Below, one piece after another: positions 54,336 to 62,498 of a stretch of 64,000 bases of DNA. The DNA is taken from the NCBI RefSeq assembly GCF_003814875.1, contig NZ_RKQF01000001.1:496001-560000 (forward strand), in the 5' to 3' direction. The stretch is from Streptomyces sp. Ag109_O5-1 (GTDB lineage: Bacteria; Actinomycetota; Actinomycetes; Streptomycetales; Streptomycetaceae). The notes beneath the pieces were generated by a model, which saw nothing but the letters and a program-made list of their open reading frames with translations, had not been told where the DNA came from and searched no databases. The translations under genes were made by a program, and so were the position numbers. Position 1 is the first letter of the stretch; the number at the start of each line of letters is the position of its first letter.

Positions 54336-55388
54336 ATGAGCACAGCCACCGCCTCCTACGTCCTGCCAGGGCCGCCGAACCTCGCGCAGAGCCTGCGCCC
54401 GGCCAGGCGCACCGGGGCGATCCCCGGACTCCACTACCGGCCGGCCGTGCCCGCCGACCCGGCGAAGGCCGCCGAGCTGGACGACCGCCTGGAGACCTGG
54501 GCCCGTGAGCTCGACCTGTTCCCCGAGGCCTGGAAGGGAGACTTCTCGGACTTCCAGTTCGGCCGGGCCGTAGTACTCCAGCATCCCGGCGGTCTCGACC
54601 TGGACCGCCTCACCGCCGCCGGCAAGCTGCTGCTCGCCGAGAACATCGTGGACTCCTGCTACTGCGAGGAGGACGAGGGGCGGGGCGGATCGCGGCGCGG
54701 GCTCGGCGGCCCGCTGATCATCGCCCAGTCGGCGCTCGACCCCTTCCACGGCGTCCCGGAGCTGGAGGAGGAGTGGCGCGAGGGCATCAGGGCCGACGGT
54801 CCGCTGCGCTCGTACCACTTCGCCCTCACGGACTTCACCGCCTTCGCCACACCGAGCCAGACCGACCGGTTCGTACATGACATGGCCCGGCTGCACCTCG
54901 GCTATCTCGGCGAGGCGGCCTGGATGGAGACCGGGTACACACCGCGCGTCTGGGAGTACCTGGTGATGCGGCAGTACAACAACTTCCGGCCCTGTCTGTC
55001 GATCGTCGACGCGGTGGACGGCTACGAGCTGCCCGAACCGGTCTACGCCCGCCCGGAGATCCAGCGGATCACGGCCCTGGCCTGCAACGCCACCACCATC
55101 GTCAACGACCTGTACTCCTTCACCAAGGAGCTGGCGAGCGATCCGGACCACCTGAATCTGCCCCAGGTGGTGGCCGCCAACGACCGGCGCGGGCTGAAGG
55201 CGGCCTATCTGAAGTCCGTCGGCATCCACAACCGGATCATGGAGGCCTTCGAGGAGGAGTCGGCCGCTCTGGCCGCCACCTCGCCGCTCGTCGCGCGCTA
55301 CGCGGAGAGCCTGGCCGCCTGGGTCTCGGGCAACCACGAGTGGCACTCCACCAACACCAACCGCTACCACCTGCCCGACTACTGGTAG
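54336..55388 (+). CDS. 2-Methylisoborneol-synthase-type C11 terpene cyclase, short N-terminus
   Basis: 350 residues. The cyclase domain aligns with Streptomyces 2-MIB synthase: FPEAWKGDFSDFQFGR, LAENIVDSCYCEEDEG, QYNNFRPCLSIVDAVDGYEL and ATTIVNDLYSFTKELASDPD (NSE triad), ending HLPDYW. Two points are unusual. The Asp-rich motif reads VDSCYCEED where the S. coelicolor enzyme, as I recall it, has VDDCYCED. The disordered N-terminal cargo-loading region of about 115 residues is reduced to about 28 (YVLPGPPNLAQSLRPARR). It should cyclise 2-methyl-GPP; the product may be 2-MIB or a relative such as 2-methylenebornane. Confidence 0.88.
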   Translation: MSTATASYVLPGPPNLAQSLRPARRTGAIPGLHYRPAVPADPAKAAELDDRLETWARELDLFPEAWKGDFSDFQFGRAVVLQHPGGLDLDRLTAAGKLLLAENIVDSCYCEEDEGRGGSRRGLGGPLIIAQSALDPFHGVPELEEEWREGIRADGPLRSYHFALTDFTAFATPSQTDRFVHDMARLHLGYLGEAAWMETGYTPRVWEYLVMRQYNNFRPCLSIVDAVDGYELPEPVYARPEIQRITALACNATTIVNDLYSFTKELASDPDHLNLPQVVAANDRRGLKAAYLKSVGIHNRIMEAFEEESAALAATSPLVARYAESLAAWVSGNHEWHSTNTNRYHLPDYW

Positions 55389-55436
55389 CCCACGACCAAC
55401 CCGAAACACCGTCAGAACCACTTCGAGGAGCAACTG

Positions 55437-56321
55437 TTGACCACCGCCCCTGTCGCTCGGAAGACCACCACGTCAGCCCCGGTGCCGACCCAGTCCAGGT
55501 ACCAGAACAGCGTCGCGGACTACTGGAACGCCGAGGAGAACCCGGTCAACCTCGAACTCGGAAAGATCGACGACCTGTACCACCACCACTACGGCATCGG
55601 TGAGGCCGACTGGTCGGTGCTCGACGAGACCGACCCCGCTCTGCGCAAGGAGCGGATCACCGGTGAACTGCACCGCCTGGAACACGCCCAGGCCGAACTG
55701 CTCGCCTCCCACCTCGGCGCGCTCACGCCGGCCGACCGGGTCTTCGACGCCGGCTGCGGCCGGGGCGGCGGCAGCATCGTGGCCAACCTGCGCTACGGCT
55801 GCCACTCCGACGGGGTCACCATCTCCGCCAAGCAGGCCGACTTCGCCAACGGCATGGCCCGCAAACGGGAGGTCGGCGACAAGGTCCGCTACCACCACCG
55901 GAACATGCTGGACACCGGCTTCGAGACGGGCGCGTACGCCGCCTCGTGGAACAACGAGTCCACGATGTACGTCGAGCTGGACCTGCTGTTCGCCGAGCAC
56001 GCCCGGCTGCTGCGCCGCGGCGGCCGCTACGTCACCATCACCGGCTGCTACAACAACACCTACGGGCAGGCCTCGCGCGAGGTGTCCCTGATCAACGCGC
56101 ACTACATCTGCGACATCCACCCGCGGTCGGAGTACTTCCGGGCGATGGCGAAGAACCGGCTGGTGCCGGTCCATGTGGAGGACCTCACCCAGGCGACGAT
56201 CCCTTACTGGGAACTGCGCAAGCAGGCCGAGCACCTGGTGACGGGGGTCGAGGACGCCTTCCTCACCGCGTACAAGAACGGCAGCTTCCAGTATCTGCTG
56301 ATCGTGGCCGACCGGGTCTGA
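55437..56321 (+). CDS. Geranyl diphosphate 2-C-methyltransferase
   Basis: 294 residues of the SAM-dependent C-methyltransferase type. SAM-binding motif I is VFDAGCGRGGG. Family-specific blocks include VADYWNAEENPVNLELGKID, YHHHYGIGEADW, SWNNESTMYVELDLLFAEHA and GCYNNTYGQASREVSLINAH. It methylates GPP at C2 to give the C11 substrate of the preceding cyclase. The start is TTG 55437 with GAGGAG six bases upstream. It is the third gene of the encapsulin operon. Confidence 0.95.
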   Translation: MTTAPVARKTTTSAPVPTQSRYQNSVADYWNAEENPVNLELGKIDDLYHHHYGIGEADWSVLDETDPALRKERITGELHRLEHAQAELLASHLGALTPADRVFDAGCGRGGGSIVANLRYGCHSDGVTISAKQADFANGMARKREVGDKVRYHHRNMLDTGFETGAYAASWNNESTMYVELDLLFAEHARLLRRGGRYVTITGCYNNTYGQASREVSLINAHYICDIHPRSEYFRAMAKNRLVPVHVEDLTQATIPYWELRKQAEHLVTGVEDAFLTAYKNGSFQYLLIVADRV

Positions 56322-56340
56322 CCCGGCGGCGGTTCCACGA

Positions 56341-56368
56341 GGGGGCGGTGTCCGCGGACACCGCCCCC
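56341..56368. terminator. 28-bp perfect palindrome, bidirectional terminator
   Basis: GGGGGCGGTGTCC and GGACACCGCCCCC surround a GC centre to make an uninterrupted 28-bp palindrome. It lies between the convergent methyltransferase (ending 56,321) and VOC gene (ending 56,386), so it probably stops transcription from both directions. Confidence 0.8.
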
Positions 56369-56385
56369 CGTCCCCGTACGGCGGC

Positions 56386-56868
56386 TCACTCCCCCGCATA
56401 CGCCTTGCGCAGCGCGGCGATGTCCAGCTTGCCCATGGAGTACATGGCCCGGGTGGTGCGCGCGGCCTTCTCCGGGTCGGCGTCGCCGATCATCTCGATC
56501 AGCCCGTCCGGGATGACCTGCCAGGACACGCCGTACCTGTCCTTGAGCCAGCCGCAGGGGCCGGGCTCGCCGCCGTTCTCGGTGAGCTTGGCCCAGTAGT
56601 GGTCGACCTCCTCCTGGCCGTCGCAGTAGATCTGGAAGGAGATCGCCTCGCTGAACTTGAACTGCGGGCCGCCGTTGATGGCGACGAACTTCTGTCCGTT
56701 GGCCGTGAAGTCGACGGCCAGCACGGAACCCGGCTCCCCCGGTCCGGCCTCGTTGTACCGGCCGACCTTCCCGATGCTGGAGTTCTTGAAGATCGACACG
56801 TAGTAGTGAGCGGCCGCCTCGGCCTGCCCGTCGAACCAGAGACACGTGGTGAATCCGTCGGTGGTCAT
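56386..56868 (-). CDS. PhnB-like VOC-family protein
   Basis: 160 residues resembling the PhnB/3-demethylubiquinone-like VOC family: TTCLWFDGQAEAAAHYYVSI, SVLAVDFTANGQKFVAINGG, EAISFQIYCDGQEEVDHYW and DRYGVSWQVIPDGLIEMIGD. Catalytic activity is rarely proven for this group. AGGAGG six bases before ATG 56868 decides the start over an in-frame GTG at 56,874. Confidence 0.88.
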   Translation of the reverse strand: MTTDGFTTCLWFDGQAEAAAHYYVSIFKNSSIGKVGRYNEAGPGEPGSVLAVDFTANGQKFVAINGGPQFKFSEAISFQIYCDGQEEVDHYWAKLTENGGEPGPCGWLKDRYGVSWQVIPDGLIEMIGDADPEKAARTTRAMYSMGKLDIAALRKAYAGE

Positions 56869-56944
56869 GGACACCTCCTGGAGCGTGGAACGCGGTCATC
56901 TGTACCGACCGGCGCGCACCGGGAAACTCATCGGTCGCCGCCCC

Positions 56945-56950
56945 TACCAT
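56945..56950 (+). promoter_or_regulatory. Candidate leaderless -10 box of the epoxide hydrolase gene
   Basis: TACCAT is seven bases before ATG 56958 and no RBS is present, the usual layout of leaderless actinomycete messages. No clear -35 was found. Confidence 0.45.
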
Positions 56951-56957
56951 CCGGACC

Positions 56958-58160
56958 ATGACCTCTTCGTCAGGTATCCGTCCCTTCCGCATCTCGATCC
57001 CGCAGAGCGACCTCGACGACCTGCACGACCGCCTGGACCGCACCCGCTGGCCGGCCGAGCTGCCCGGCGCCGGCTGGGCGTACGGCGTTCCCACGCCGTA
57101 TCTGCGGGAGCTGGCCCGGTACTGGCGGCACGAGTACGACTGGCGGGCCGCCGAGGCACAGCTGAACGCATGGCCTCAGTTCATGACCACGATCGACGGC
57201 GCCGACGTCCATTTCGCCCACATCCGCTCCCCCGAGCCGGACGCCACCCCGCTGGTCGTCACCCATGGCTGGCCGGGCTCCATCGTGGAGTTCCTGGACA
57301 TCGTGGGGCCGCTCACCGACCCGGCGGCGCACGGTGGGGATCCGGCCGACGCCTTCCATGTGGTGCTGCCCGGCATCCCCGGCTACGGCTTCTCCGGTCC
57401 GACGGCCGAGCCCGGCTGGGAGGCGGGACGGGTCGCGGGCGCCTGGGTCGAGCTGATGCACCGGCTGGGCTACGAGCGGTTCGGCGCCCAGGGCGGTGAC
57501 TGGGGCGCGATGATCTCCCGCGAGCTGGGCCGCGCCCACCCCGGGCGGATCATCGGTGTGCACCTCAATCTGCTGCCGGGCGCGCAGCAGAACACCGAGC
57601 CCACGGACGGGGAGCTGGCCGCGCTCGGCCCCGAGGAACGGGCCGACGTCCTTGAGTCATGGCACCGTTGGGAGCGATGGACGAGGGAGGGCACCGGGTA
57701 CTCTGCCCTGCAGAGCACCCGCCCGCACACGCTCGGGTATGCGCTGACGGACTCACCGGTGGGGCAACTCGCCTGGATCGTCGAGAAGTTCCAGGCCTGG
57801 ACGGACTCCGACGAGCTGCCGGAGGAGGCGGTGGACCGGGACCGCCTCCTGACCGACGTGATGCTGTACTGGCTGACCGGCACGGCCGCGTCGTCCGCCC
57901 GGCTGTACTACGAGCGGGCGCATGCCACCGGCCCCCGCACCGCGAGGCCTGCCGAGCCTTCGACGGCACCGACCGCCCTCGCCGTGTTCCCGGCCGAGAT
58001 CCAGCGTCCGCTGCGGCACCGGGCCGAGCGCACGGAGAACATCGTGCGCTGGACGGAGTTCGACCGGGGCGGGCACTTCGCGGCGATGGAGGAGCCGGAC
58101 CTGCTGGTGGGCGATGTCCGGGCGTTCTTCCGGCAGTTGCGGGAGGAGGGCGGAGCCTGA
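56958..58160 (+). CDS. Epoxide hydrolase (EHN-type alpha/beta hydrolase)
   Basis: 400 residues. The N-terminal EHN domain (RPFRISIPQSDLDDLHDRLD to WRAAEAQLNAWPQF) leads into an alpha/beta hydrolase. HGWPGS forms the oxyanion region. The nucleophile Asp is in AQGGDWGAMISRELG. The cap domain carries tyrosines, and the final His is in DRGGHFAAMEEP. This matches juvenile-hormone-epoxide-hydrolase-like enzymes of Streptomyces. The natural epoxide is unknown. It could act on terpenoids from the nearby operon, but the strand arrangement gives no direct support. Confidence 0.92.
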   Translation: MTSSSGIRPFRISIPQSDLDDLHDRLDRTRWPAELPGAGWAYGVPTPYLRELARYWRHEYDWRAAEAQLNAWPQFMTTIDGADVHFAHIRSPEPDATPLVVTHGWPGSIVEFLDIVGPLTDPAAHGGDPADAFHVVLPGIPGYGFSGPTAEPGWEAGRVAGAWVELMHRLGYERFGAQGGDWGAMISRELGRAHPGRIIGVHLNLLPGAQQNTEPTDGELAALGPEERADVLESWHRWERWTREGTGYSALQSTRPHTLGYALTDSPVGQLAWIVEKFQAWTDSDELPEEAVDRDRLLTDVMLYWLTGTAASSARLYYERAHATGPRTARPAEPSTAPTALAVFPAEIQRPLRHRAERTENIVRWTEFDRGGHFAAMEEPDLLVGDVRAFFRQLREEGGA

Positions 58161-58167
58161 GCCGCCG

Positions 58168-58536
58168 TCAGGCCACCAGGCACAGGCCGTTGTAGGGCCC
58201 CGGCACCGGCCGGCCGACGGCGGCCTTCCGGGTGAACTCGCTCTGGACCAGGGACAGCAGACCGCCCAGGTCGAGGCCGAGTGCGTGGGCCGCGGCCGCG
58301 AGGACCTCCGAGGAGGCCTCCTTGCGGCCGCGCTCGATCTCCGACAGATACGGCAGGGAGATCCGGGCCGCATCGGCGACGTCCTTGAGGGTGCGTTCCT
58401 GGTCCAGCCGCTCCCGGCGCAGGACGTCTCCGACCAGGTCGCGCCAGAGCGGCTCCCTGGGATCGGCGGCCGCCTCCTGCGGACGCAGGGGGATGACGGG
58501 GGCGACGCGGGCGTGGTTCGGCGGTTGGCTGCTCAC
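58168..58536 (-). CDS. XRE-family regulator resembling ClgR/PopR
   Basis: 122 residues. The HTH (LWRDLVGDVLRRERLDQERT, LKDVADAARISLPYLSEIER, GRKEASSEVLAAAAHALGL) is close to the pattern of ClgR/PopR, regulators of clp protease genes that are themselves Clp substrates. The tail NGLCLVA ends in hydrophobic residues as degron-bearing proteins do, but the match is loose. GTG 58536 is the start. It is divergent from the methyltransferase gene and convergent with the epoxide hydrolase, seven bases away. Confidence 0.8.
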   Translation of the reverse strand: MSSQPPNHARVAPVIPLRPQEAAADPREPLWRDLVGDVLRRERLDQERTLKDVADAARISLPYLSEIERGRKEASSEVLAAAAHALGLDLGGLLSLVQSEFTRKAAVGRPVPGPYNGLCLVA

Positions 58537-58592
58537 CCTCTCAGCCTAAAAGCATTGGCCCGCGGGAGCGCAGGATCGGCATTCTGCCTTGG

Positions 58593-59405
58593 GTGGACGC
58601 ATTGGACTTCATGACACCGGAGCCGGGGTTGCGGAACATCTTCGACCAGGACGCCGAGCTGTACGAGCGGGCGCGCCCCCGCTATCCGGCCTCCCTGATC
58701 GAGGAGTTGGTGCGGGTCACGGGGGCCGGGCCAGGCGTACGGGTACTGGAGATCGCCCCGGGCACCGGCAAACTCACCGTCGATCTGGCCGGGTCCGGCT
58801 GTTCGGTCACCGGCGTGGAGATCGGCCCGCGGATGGCCGCCGTGGCCCGTCGGCGACTGGCGGGGTTTCCCGAAGCGGACGTGGTGGTCGCGGCCTTCGA
58901 ACAGTGGGAGCTGCCGCCGGAGCCGTTCGACGCGGTGGTCTGCGCGACCGCGTTCCACTGGATCGATCCGGCGGTCCGGGTGCCCAAGGCGGCCCGGGCG
59001 CTACGTCCCGGCGGACTGTTCGGCGTGGTCGCCACCCACCATGTGGCGGGCGGCACAGAGGACTTCTTCGCCGAGGTCCAGGAGTGCTACGAGCGCTGGG
59101 ATCCGGCCACGCCGCCCGGGCTGCGCCAGACCCGGGAATCGGACATCGCGACCGACACGAGCGAGTTCACCGGTTCCCCGTACTTCACCGACGTCACCGT
59201 GCACGGCCACGCGCAGGAGATCACGTACACGGCCGGCACCTACCTGGACGTGCTCCTCACGTACTCGAACCACCGCGCGCTCCCCGAGCCCGCCAGGAAC
59301 GGGCTGCTGGCGGACATCCGCGAGCTGATCGAGTCGCGCTACGACGGTGTGGTCACCAAGCGCTACTGGCACGAGCTGATCACCGCCGTGCGCGTCGGGG
59401 ACTGA
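58593..59405 (+). CDS. Class I SAM-dependent methyltransferase
   Basis: 270 residues. The seven-strand Rossmann fold shows motif I VLEIAPGTGKLTVDLA and an acidic end of strand 2 (GVEIGPRMAAVARR). FDAVVCATAFHWIDPAVRVP is the post-II segment, typical of methyltransferases acting on small molecules. GTG 58593 starts close to a CATTCT box seven bases upstream, a possible leaderless promoter. The substrate is unknown. Confidence 0.88.
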   Translation: MDALDFMTPEPGLRNIFDQDAELYERARPRYPASLIEELVRVTGAGPGVRVLEIAPGTGKLTVDLAGSGCSVTGVEIGPRMAAVARRRLAGFPEADVVVAAFEQWELPPEPFDAVVCATAFHWIDPAVRVPKAARALRPGGLFGVVATHHVAGGTEDFFAEVQECYERWDPATPPGLRQTRESDIATDTSEFTGSPYFTDVTVHGHAQEITYTAGTYLDVLLTYSNHRALPEPARNGLLADIRELIESRYDGVVTKRYWHELITAVRVGD

Positions 59406-59469
59406 GGTCCTGCGCCACGAACCGTCACCGACGCCGGCGGCTGTTTTCCGCCACCCGGGGGGACAGGAC

Positions 59470-59494
59470 GCATGCGCCGCGTCACCCCGGGTAC
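59470..59494 (+). promoter_or_regulatory. SigB-type promoter 1 upstream of the sigma-factor gene
   Basis: GCAT (59,470-59,473), a 15-bp spacer and GGGTAC (59,489-59,494) match the Streptomyces SigB consensus GNNT-N14-16-GGGTAC/T. It faces the sigma gene starting at 59,623. Confidence 0.65.
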
Positions 59495-59511
59495 CCGAAC
59501 CGTCAAGGCAC

Positions 59512-59536
59512 GCATGGGACGTCCGATTCCGGGTAC
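59512..59536 (+). promoter_or_regulatory. SigB-type promoter 2 upstream of the sigma-factor gene
   Basis: GCAT (59,512-59,515), again a 15-bp spacer, and GGGTAC (59,531-59,536) repeat the layout of promoter 1 exactly 42 bp downstream. Both GGGTAC boxes lie within CCGGGTACCCG palindromes. Positive autoregulation of the sigma gene is the natural reading. Confidence 0.65.
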
Positions 59537-59622
59537 CCGGGCCAGCGCAAAACCTGGACAGGGCCGGAACGGCACAGGCCGAAGAGGCAGACGCCGAACC
59601 GTGACTTACGTGGGAGAGGCAC

Positions 59623-60510
59623 ATGAACACCGCCGGGATCCGGTCGGAAGCAGTGGACACAGCGCACCCCGCCGAGGAGTGGACAGCCGAGGGGGCACTG
59701 CCAGGAATCGAGGACCCGAAGACCGTCGCACCGCGTGACGCACGGGAATTGTCCCGCCAGTTCTTCCAACGGCTCGCTGAGCTGGAAGAAGGCACTCCCG
59801 AGTTCCAGTACGCCCGGAACACGCTGATCGAGATGAACATGTCGTTGGTACGGTTCGCGGCCGGACGGTTCCGCAACCGGGGCGACGACATGGAGGACAT
59901 CGTCCAGACCGGAATGATCGGCCTGATCAAGGCCATCGACCGGTTCGAACTGTCGCGCGAGGTCGAGTTCACCTCCTTCGCGCTGCCGTACATCGTCGGC
60001 GAGATCAAGCGGTTCTTCCGCGACACCACCTGGGCGGTGCACGTACCCCGCCGGCTCCAGGAACTCCGTGTCGAGCTGGCCAAGGCCCGTGAGGAGCTCT
60101 CCAGCCGGCTCGACCGGGAGCCGACGGTCGCGGAGCTCGCCACGCTCATGAACATCTCCGAGAACGAGGTGGTCGAGGGGCAGCTCGCCTCCAACGGCTA
60201 CAACTCCTCCTCCCTGGACGCCGCGCTCACCGGGGACGGCCCCGAGGACGGCGAGTCGGTGCTGGCCGACTTCATCGGTGTCGAGGAGGACGGCCTGCGG
60301 CTCGTCGAGGACTTCCAGTCGCTGGCCCCGCTCATGGCCGAACTGAGCGCACGCGACCGGGAGATCATCCATCTGCGGTTCGTGGAGGAGGCCACGCAGG
60401 CGGAGATCGGCGAGCGGCTCGGCTGCTCCCAGATGCATGTCTCCCGTCTGATCAAGCGGATCATCACACGCCTGCGCCAGGGGATGCTGGGCGAACTCGG
60501 CTGCGCCTGA
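59623..60510 (+). CDS. SigB/SigF/SigG-family RNA polymerase sigma factor
   Basis: 295 residues of the sigma-70 group 3 (stress/sporulation) type. Region 2 is ARNTLIEMNMSLVRFAAGRF, DDMEDIVQTGMIGLIKAIDR, FELSREVEFTSFALPYIVGE. Region 3 is VPRRLQELRVELAKAREEL with EPTVAELATLMNISENEVVE. Region 4 is LSARDREIIHLRFVEEATQA, EIGERLGCSQMHVSRLIKRI. GGAGAGGCAC precedes ATG 59623. Two SigB-type promoters lie upstream and a convergent anti-sigma-like ATPase lies downstream. Streptomyces has several paralogues, and this one cannot be numbered. Confidence 0.93.
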   Translation: MNTAGIRSEAVDTAHPAEEWTAEGALPGIEDPKTVAPRDARELSRQFFQRLAELEEGTPEFQYARNTLIEMNMSLVRFAAGRFRNRGDDMEDIVQTGMIGLIKAIDRFELSREVEFTSFALPYIVGEIKRFFRDTTWAVHVPRRLQELRVELAKAREELSSRLDREPTVAELATLMNISENEVVEGQLASNGYNSSSLDAALTGDGPEDGESVLADFIGVEEDGLRLVEDFQSLAPLMAELSARDREIIHLRFVEEATQAEIGERLGCSQMHVSRLIKRIITRLRQGMLGELGCA

Positions 60511-60521
60511 CGGCGGGCCCA

Positions 60522-60557
60522 GGGCGCCGCCCCGCACCGGCGCGCGGGGCGGCGCCC
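60522..60557. terminator. 14-bp stem terminator between convergent sigma and ATPase genes
   Basis: GGGCGCCGCCCCGC (60,522-60,535) pairs perfectly with GCGGGGCGGCGCCC (60,544-60,557) around an 8-base loop. It lies between the sigma gene stop (60,510) and the ATPase gene stop (60,602). It is a very stable hairpin suited to both directions. Confidence 0.8.
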
Positions 60558-60601
60558 GCGGCATGCCGCCGTCGGAACGGCGGTCACCGGGGGAACGGGT
60601 G

Positions 60602-61054
60602 TCACTGCGGGAGGTGGAGCAGCGCGCGCACCCGCTTGCCGACCGGCACCCGCTCCACGGAGACCTCGGTGGCCAGGGCGTGCACTATCTCCAGACCGTG
60701 CCGGCCGACCCGCTCGGGGTCCCTGGGGAAGCGCCGGGGCAGGGCGGCGCTGCTGTCGTACACGGAGACCAGGACCGCGCTGTCCGTGCCCTCCAGTTCG
60801 AGGATGTACGGGCCGTTGCTGTGCCGGTCCGCGTTGGTGATCAGCTCGCTCACGACCAGCAGCAGCTCACCGTCGGCCCGGGGGTCGATCGCGGCGCACC
60901 ACTCGGTCCTGAGCTGCTCCAGGAAGCGGGCCGCGAAGTCGCGGGCCTCCGCGATGCAGCCGGGTTCGCCGGTGTAGTGCGCCGCCCGCCGCAGCGGCTC
61001 CACGGGTACGTCGAAGCCAGTCGGTATCACTGCCCCGCCCAGGTGTTCGATCAT
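60602..61054 (-). CDS. ATP-binding anti-sigma-like kinase (RsbW/HATPase_c_2)
   Basis: 150 residues of the GHKL type: DGELLLVVSELITNADRHSN is the N-box, VSVYDSS the D-box, and VGRHGLEIVHALA the glycine-rich lid. Stand-alone HATPase_c_2 proteins often bind sigma factors or phosphorylate STAS antagonists. It is convergent with the SigB-family gene, a plausible but unproven target. ATG 61054 has GAGAGAG upstream. Confidence 0.88.
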   Translation of the reverse strand: MIEHLGGAVIPTGFDVPVEPLRRAAHYTGEPGCIAEARDFAARFLEQLRTEWCAAIDPRADGELLLVVSELITNADRHSNGPYILELEGTDSAVLVSVYDSSAALPRRFPRDPERVGRHGLEIVHALATEVSVERVPVGKRVRALLHLPQ

Positions 61055-61172
61055 GCGTGTCTCTCTCGGAGGCCGGTCCGGCCGGTCGCTGTTGCACCCA
61101 TGCTCGTACCCCGACTGCGGTCCGGCAGTCCCCGGGAATGTTCGCGGACCGCGCACAAGGGCGTCACATGGC

Positions 61173-62498
61173 TCACACCTGCGGAGAACCGGGGGCCGCG
61201 GGCTCCTGGGACGCCTCGGAGACCGCGCCGGGCGAGGACGGCGACGACTGGGGACCGGACGACGCCGGGGACACCGGCTGCGCGGAGGACGGGCCCTCGG
61301 TGGACGGCGATTCGGTGTTCGGCGATTCGGCCGACGGCGACTCGCTCTTCGGGGACTCCGCCGGCGGCGACCCGGAAGGCGGGGACCCGGAGGACGGTGA
61401 CTTGGACGAGGGTGACTTGCCCGGTGACTGTGCGGACGGCGAGTTCGGCGGCGGGGACTTCGGCACCGTGCCGGGGCCGGACGGCCGCGACGGGCCGGTG
61501 GAGGTCGGCGGGCACGGCGTGGTGCCGGACGCGCCGCTCTGCCCTGGCGTGGGCGGGCAGCCGTGCTGGGGCGGCGGGTACATCGGGTTCGGGTCGGCCG
61601 GGGGTTTCGCCGGGCGGTCGTGACGCCCGGTGCCGTCGCCCCGGTCGCGGCCGAACCAGTCGTCGTGCTCGTGGTCGAAGATGACGAAGACGTCGACGAC
61701 CTGCGCGGCGGGTGTGACGACGACCACGTTCGAGGGCCGGTACGCCGGCCATGCGGTGCCCATGGTCGTGGGGGTGGTCTGCTGTGCGACCGGCGGGGTC
61801 AGCGGGTTGCCGCAGGCGCAGCGCACCCGGGGCATGCCGTGTCCGTCGACGAGGACGGCGGTGCCGGTCTGGAGGACGGACTGGTAGGCGGTCGTGCTGC
61901 CGTCGCGGTAGCCGTGGTTGGTGACCCGGGTGTCCGCGCGCAGCTGTACGGGGGTGAGCGAGCGCAGGTAGGCGGGGACGGCGGCGGGCCGGACGCCGGC
62001 CTGCGAGGCGAACGCCTTGTTGCGCGGGGGCGAGTCCTGGAAGTACTTGATCTGTTTCTCGACGTCGCAGCTGCTCGTGTACCGGGTGCCGCTGTAGAGG
62101 CCGGGCGCCCCGCCGTCCACCCCGCGCAGCTGGTCGGCCGGCGCCGCGGACGCGGCCGGGGCGGGGGTCACCGGTGCGACGGAGCTCTTCTTGGCGCTGG
62201 ACTCGGTGAACGGGTCCTGGCCGGCGCTGTCCGCGGCCTGGAGGAAGACCTCGCCGTGTTTGCCGGAGCCGCCGCCCGCCTGGGTGAGGACCACGGCCAG
62301 GGCCGCGGCGACCACCACCGCGGTGGTGAGCATCGCGATCCGGGGCGCGGACCTCCACCACGGCCGGTGCGGCCCTCCGCCCTGGCCACCGCCGCCCGGT
62401 GGCTGCGAGGGGGGTCCGGCGGGGGGACCGGAGGGCCCGGACAGCGGTCCGGAGGGAGGCCCGGTGGGGCGGCCGGACGACGGCGGTTCGACGCTCAC
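61173..62498 (-). CDS. DUF6777-type membrane-anchored protein with Ser/Pro-rich tail
   Basis: 441 residues. A Pro/Gly-rich cytoplasmic head (about 45 residues) precedes one TM helix (IAMLTTAVVVAAALAVVLTQ). The external domain (GVDGGAPGLYSGTRYTSSCD, YLRSLTPVQLRADTRVTNHG, CACGNPLTPP) matches DUF6777. From about residue 320 the tail is low-complexity PSxESP/PSSGSPPS repeats, suggesting a wall-spanning stalk. No enzymatic motif is seen. Confidence 0.8.
   Translation of the reverse strand: MSVEPPSSGRPTGPPSGPLSGPSGPPAGPPSQPPGGGGQGGGPHRPWWRSAPRIAMLTTAVVVAAALAVVLTQAGGGSGKHGEVFLQAADSAGQDPFTESSAKKSSVAPVTPAPAASAAPADQLRGVDGGAPGLYSGTRYTSSCDVEKQIKYFQDSPPRNKAFASQAGVRPAAVPAYLRSLTPVQLRADTRVTNHGYRDGSTTAYQSVLQTGTAVLVDGHGMPRVRCACGNPLTPPVAQQTTPTTMGTAWPAYRPSNVVVVTPAAQVVDVFVIFDHEHDDWFGRDRGDGTGRHDRPAKPPADPNPMYPPPQHGCPPTPGQSGASGTTPCPPTSTGPSRPSGPGTVPKSPPPNSPSAQSPGKSPSSKSPSSGSPPSGSPPAESPKSESPSAESPNTESPSTEGPSSAQPVSPASSGPQSSPSSPGAVSEASQEPAAPGSPQV
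61285..61440 (-). repeat. Low-complexity repeats coding for SPSAESP-like units
   Basis: Imperfect 12-21-bp units built around GGCGATTCGGC and GGGGACTCCGCC-like blocks (plus-strand reading) encode alternating Ser, Pro and Glu in the DUF6777 tail. They keep frame, so copy number can vary without breaking the gene. Confidence 0.7.
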
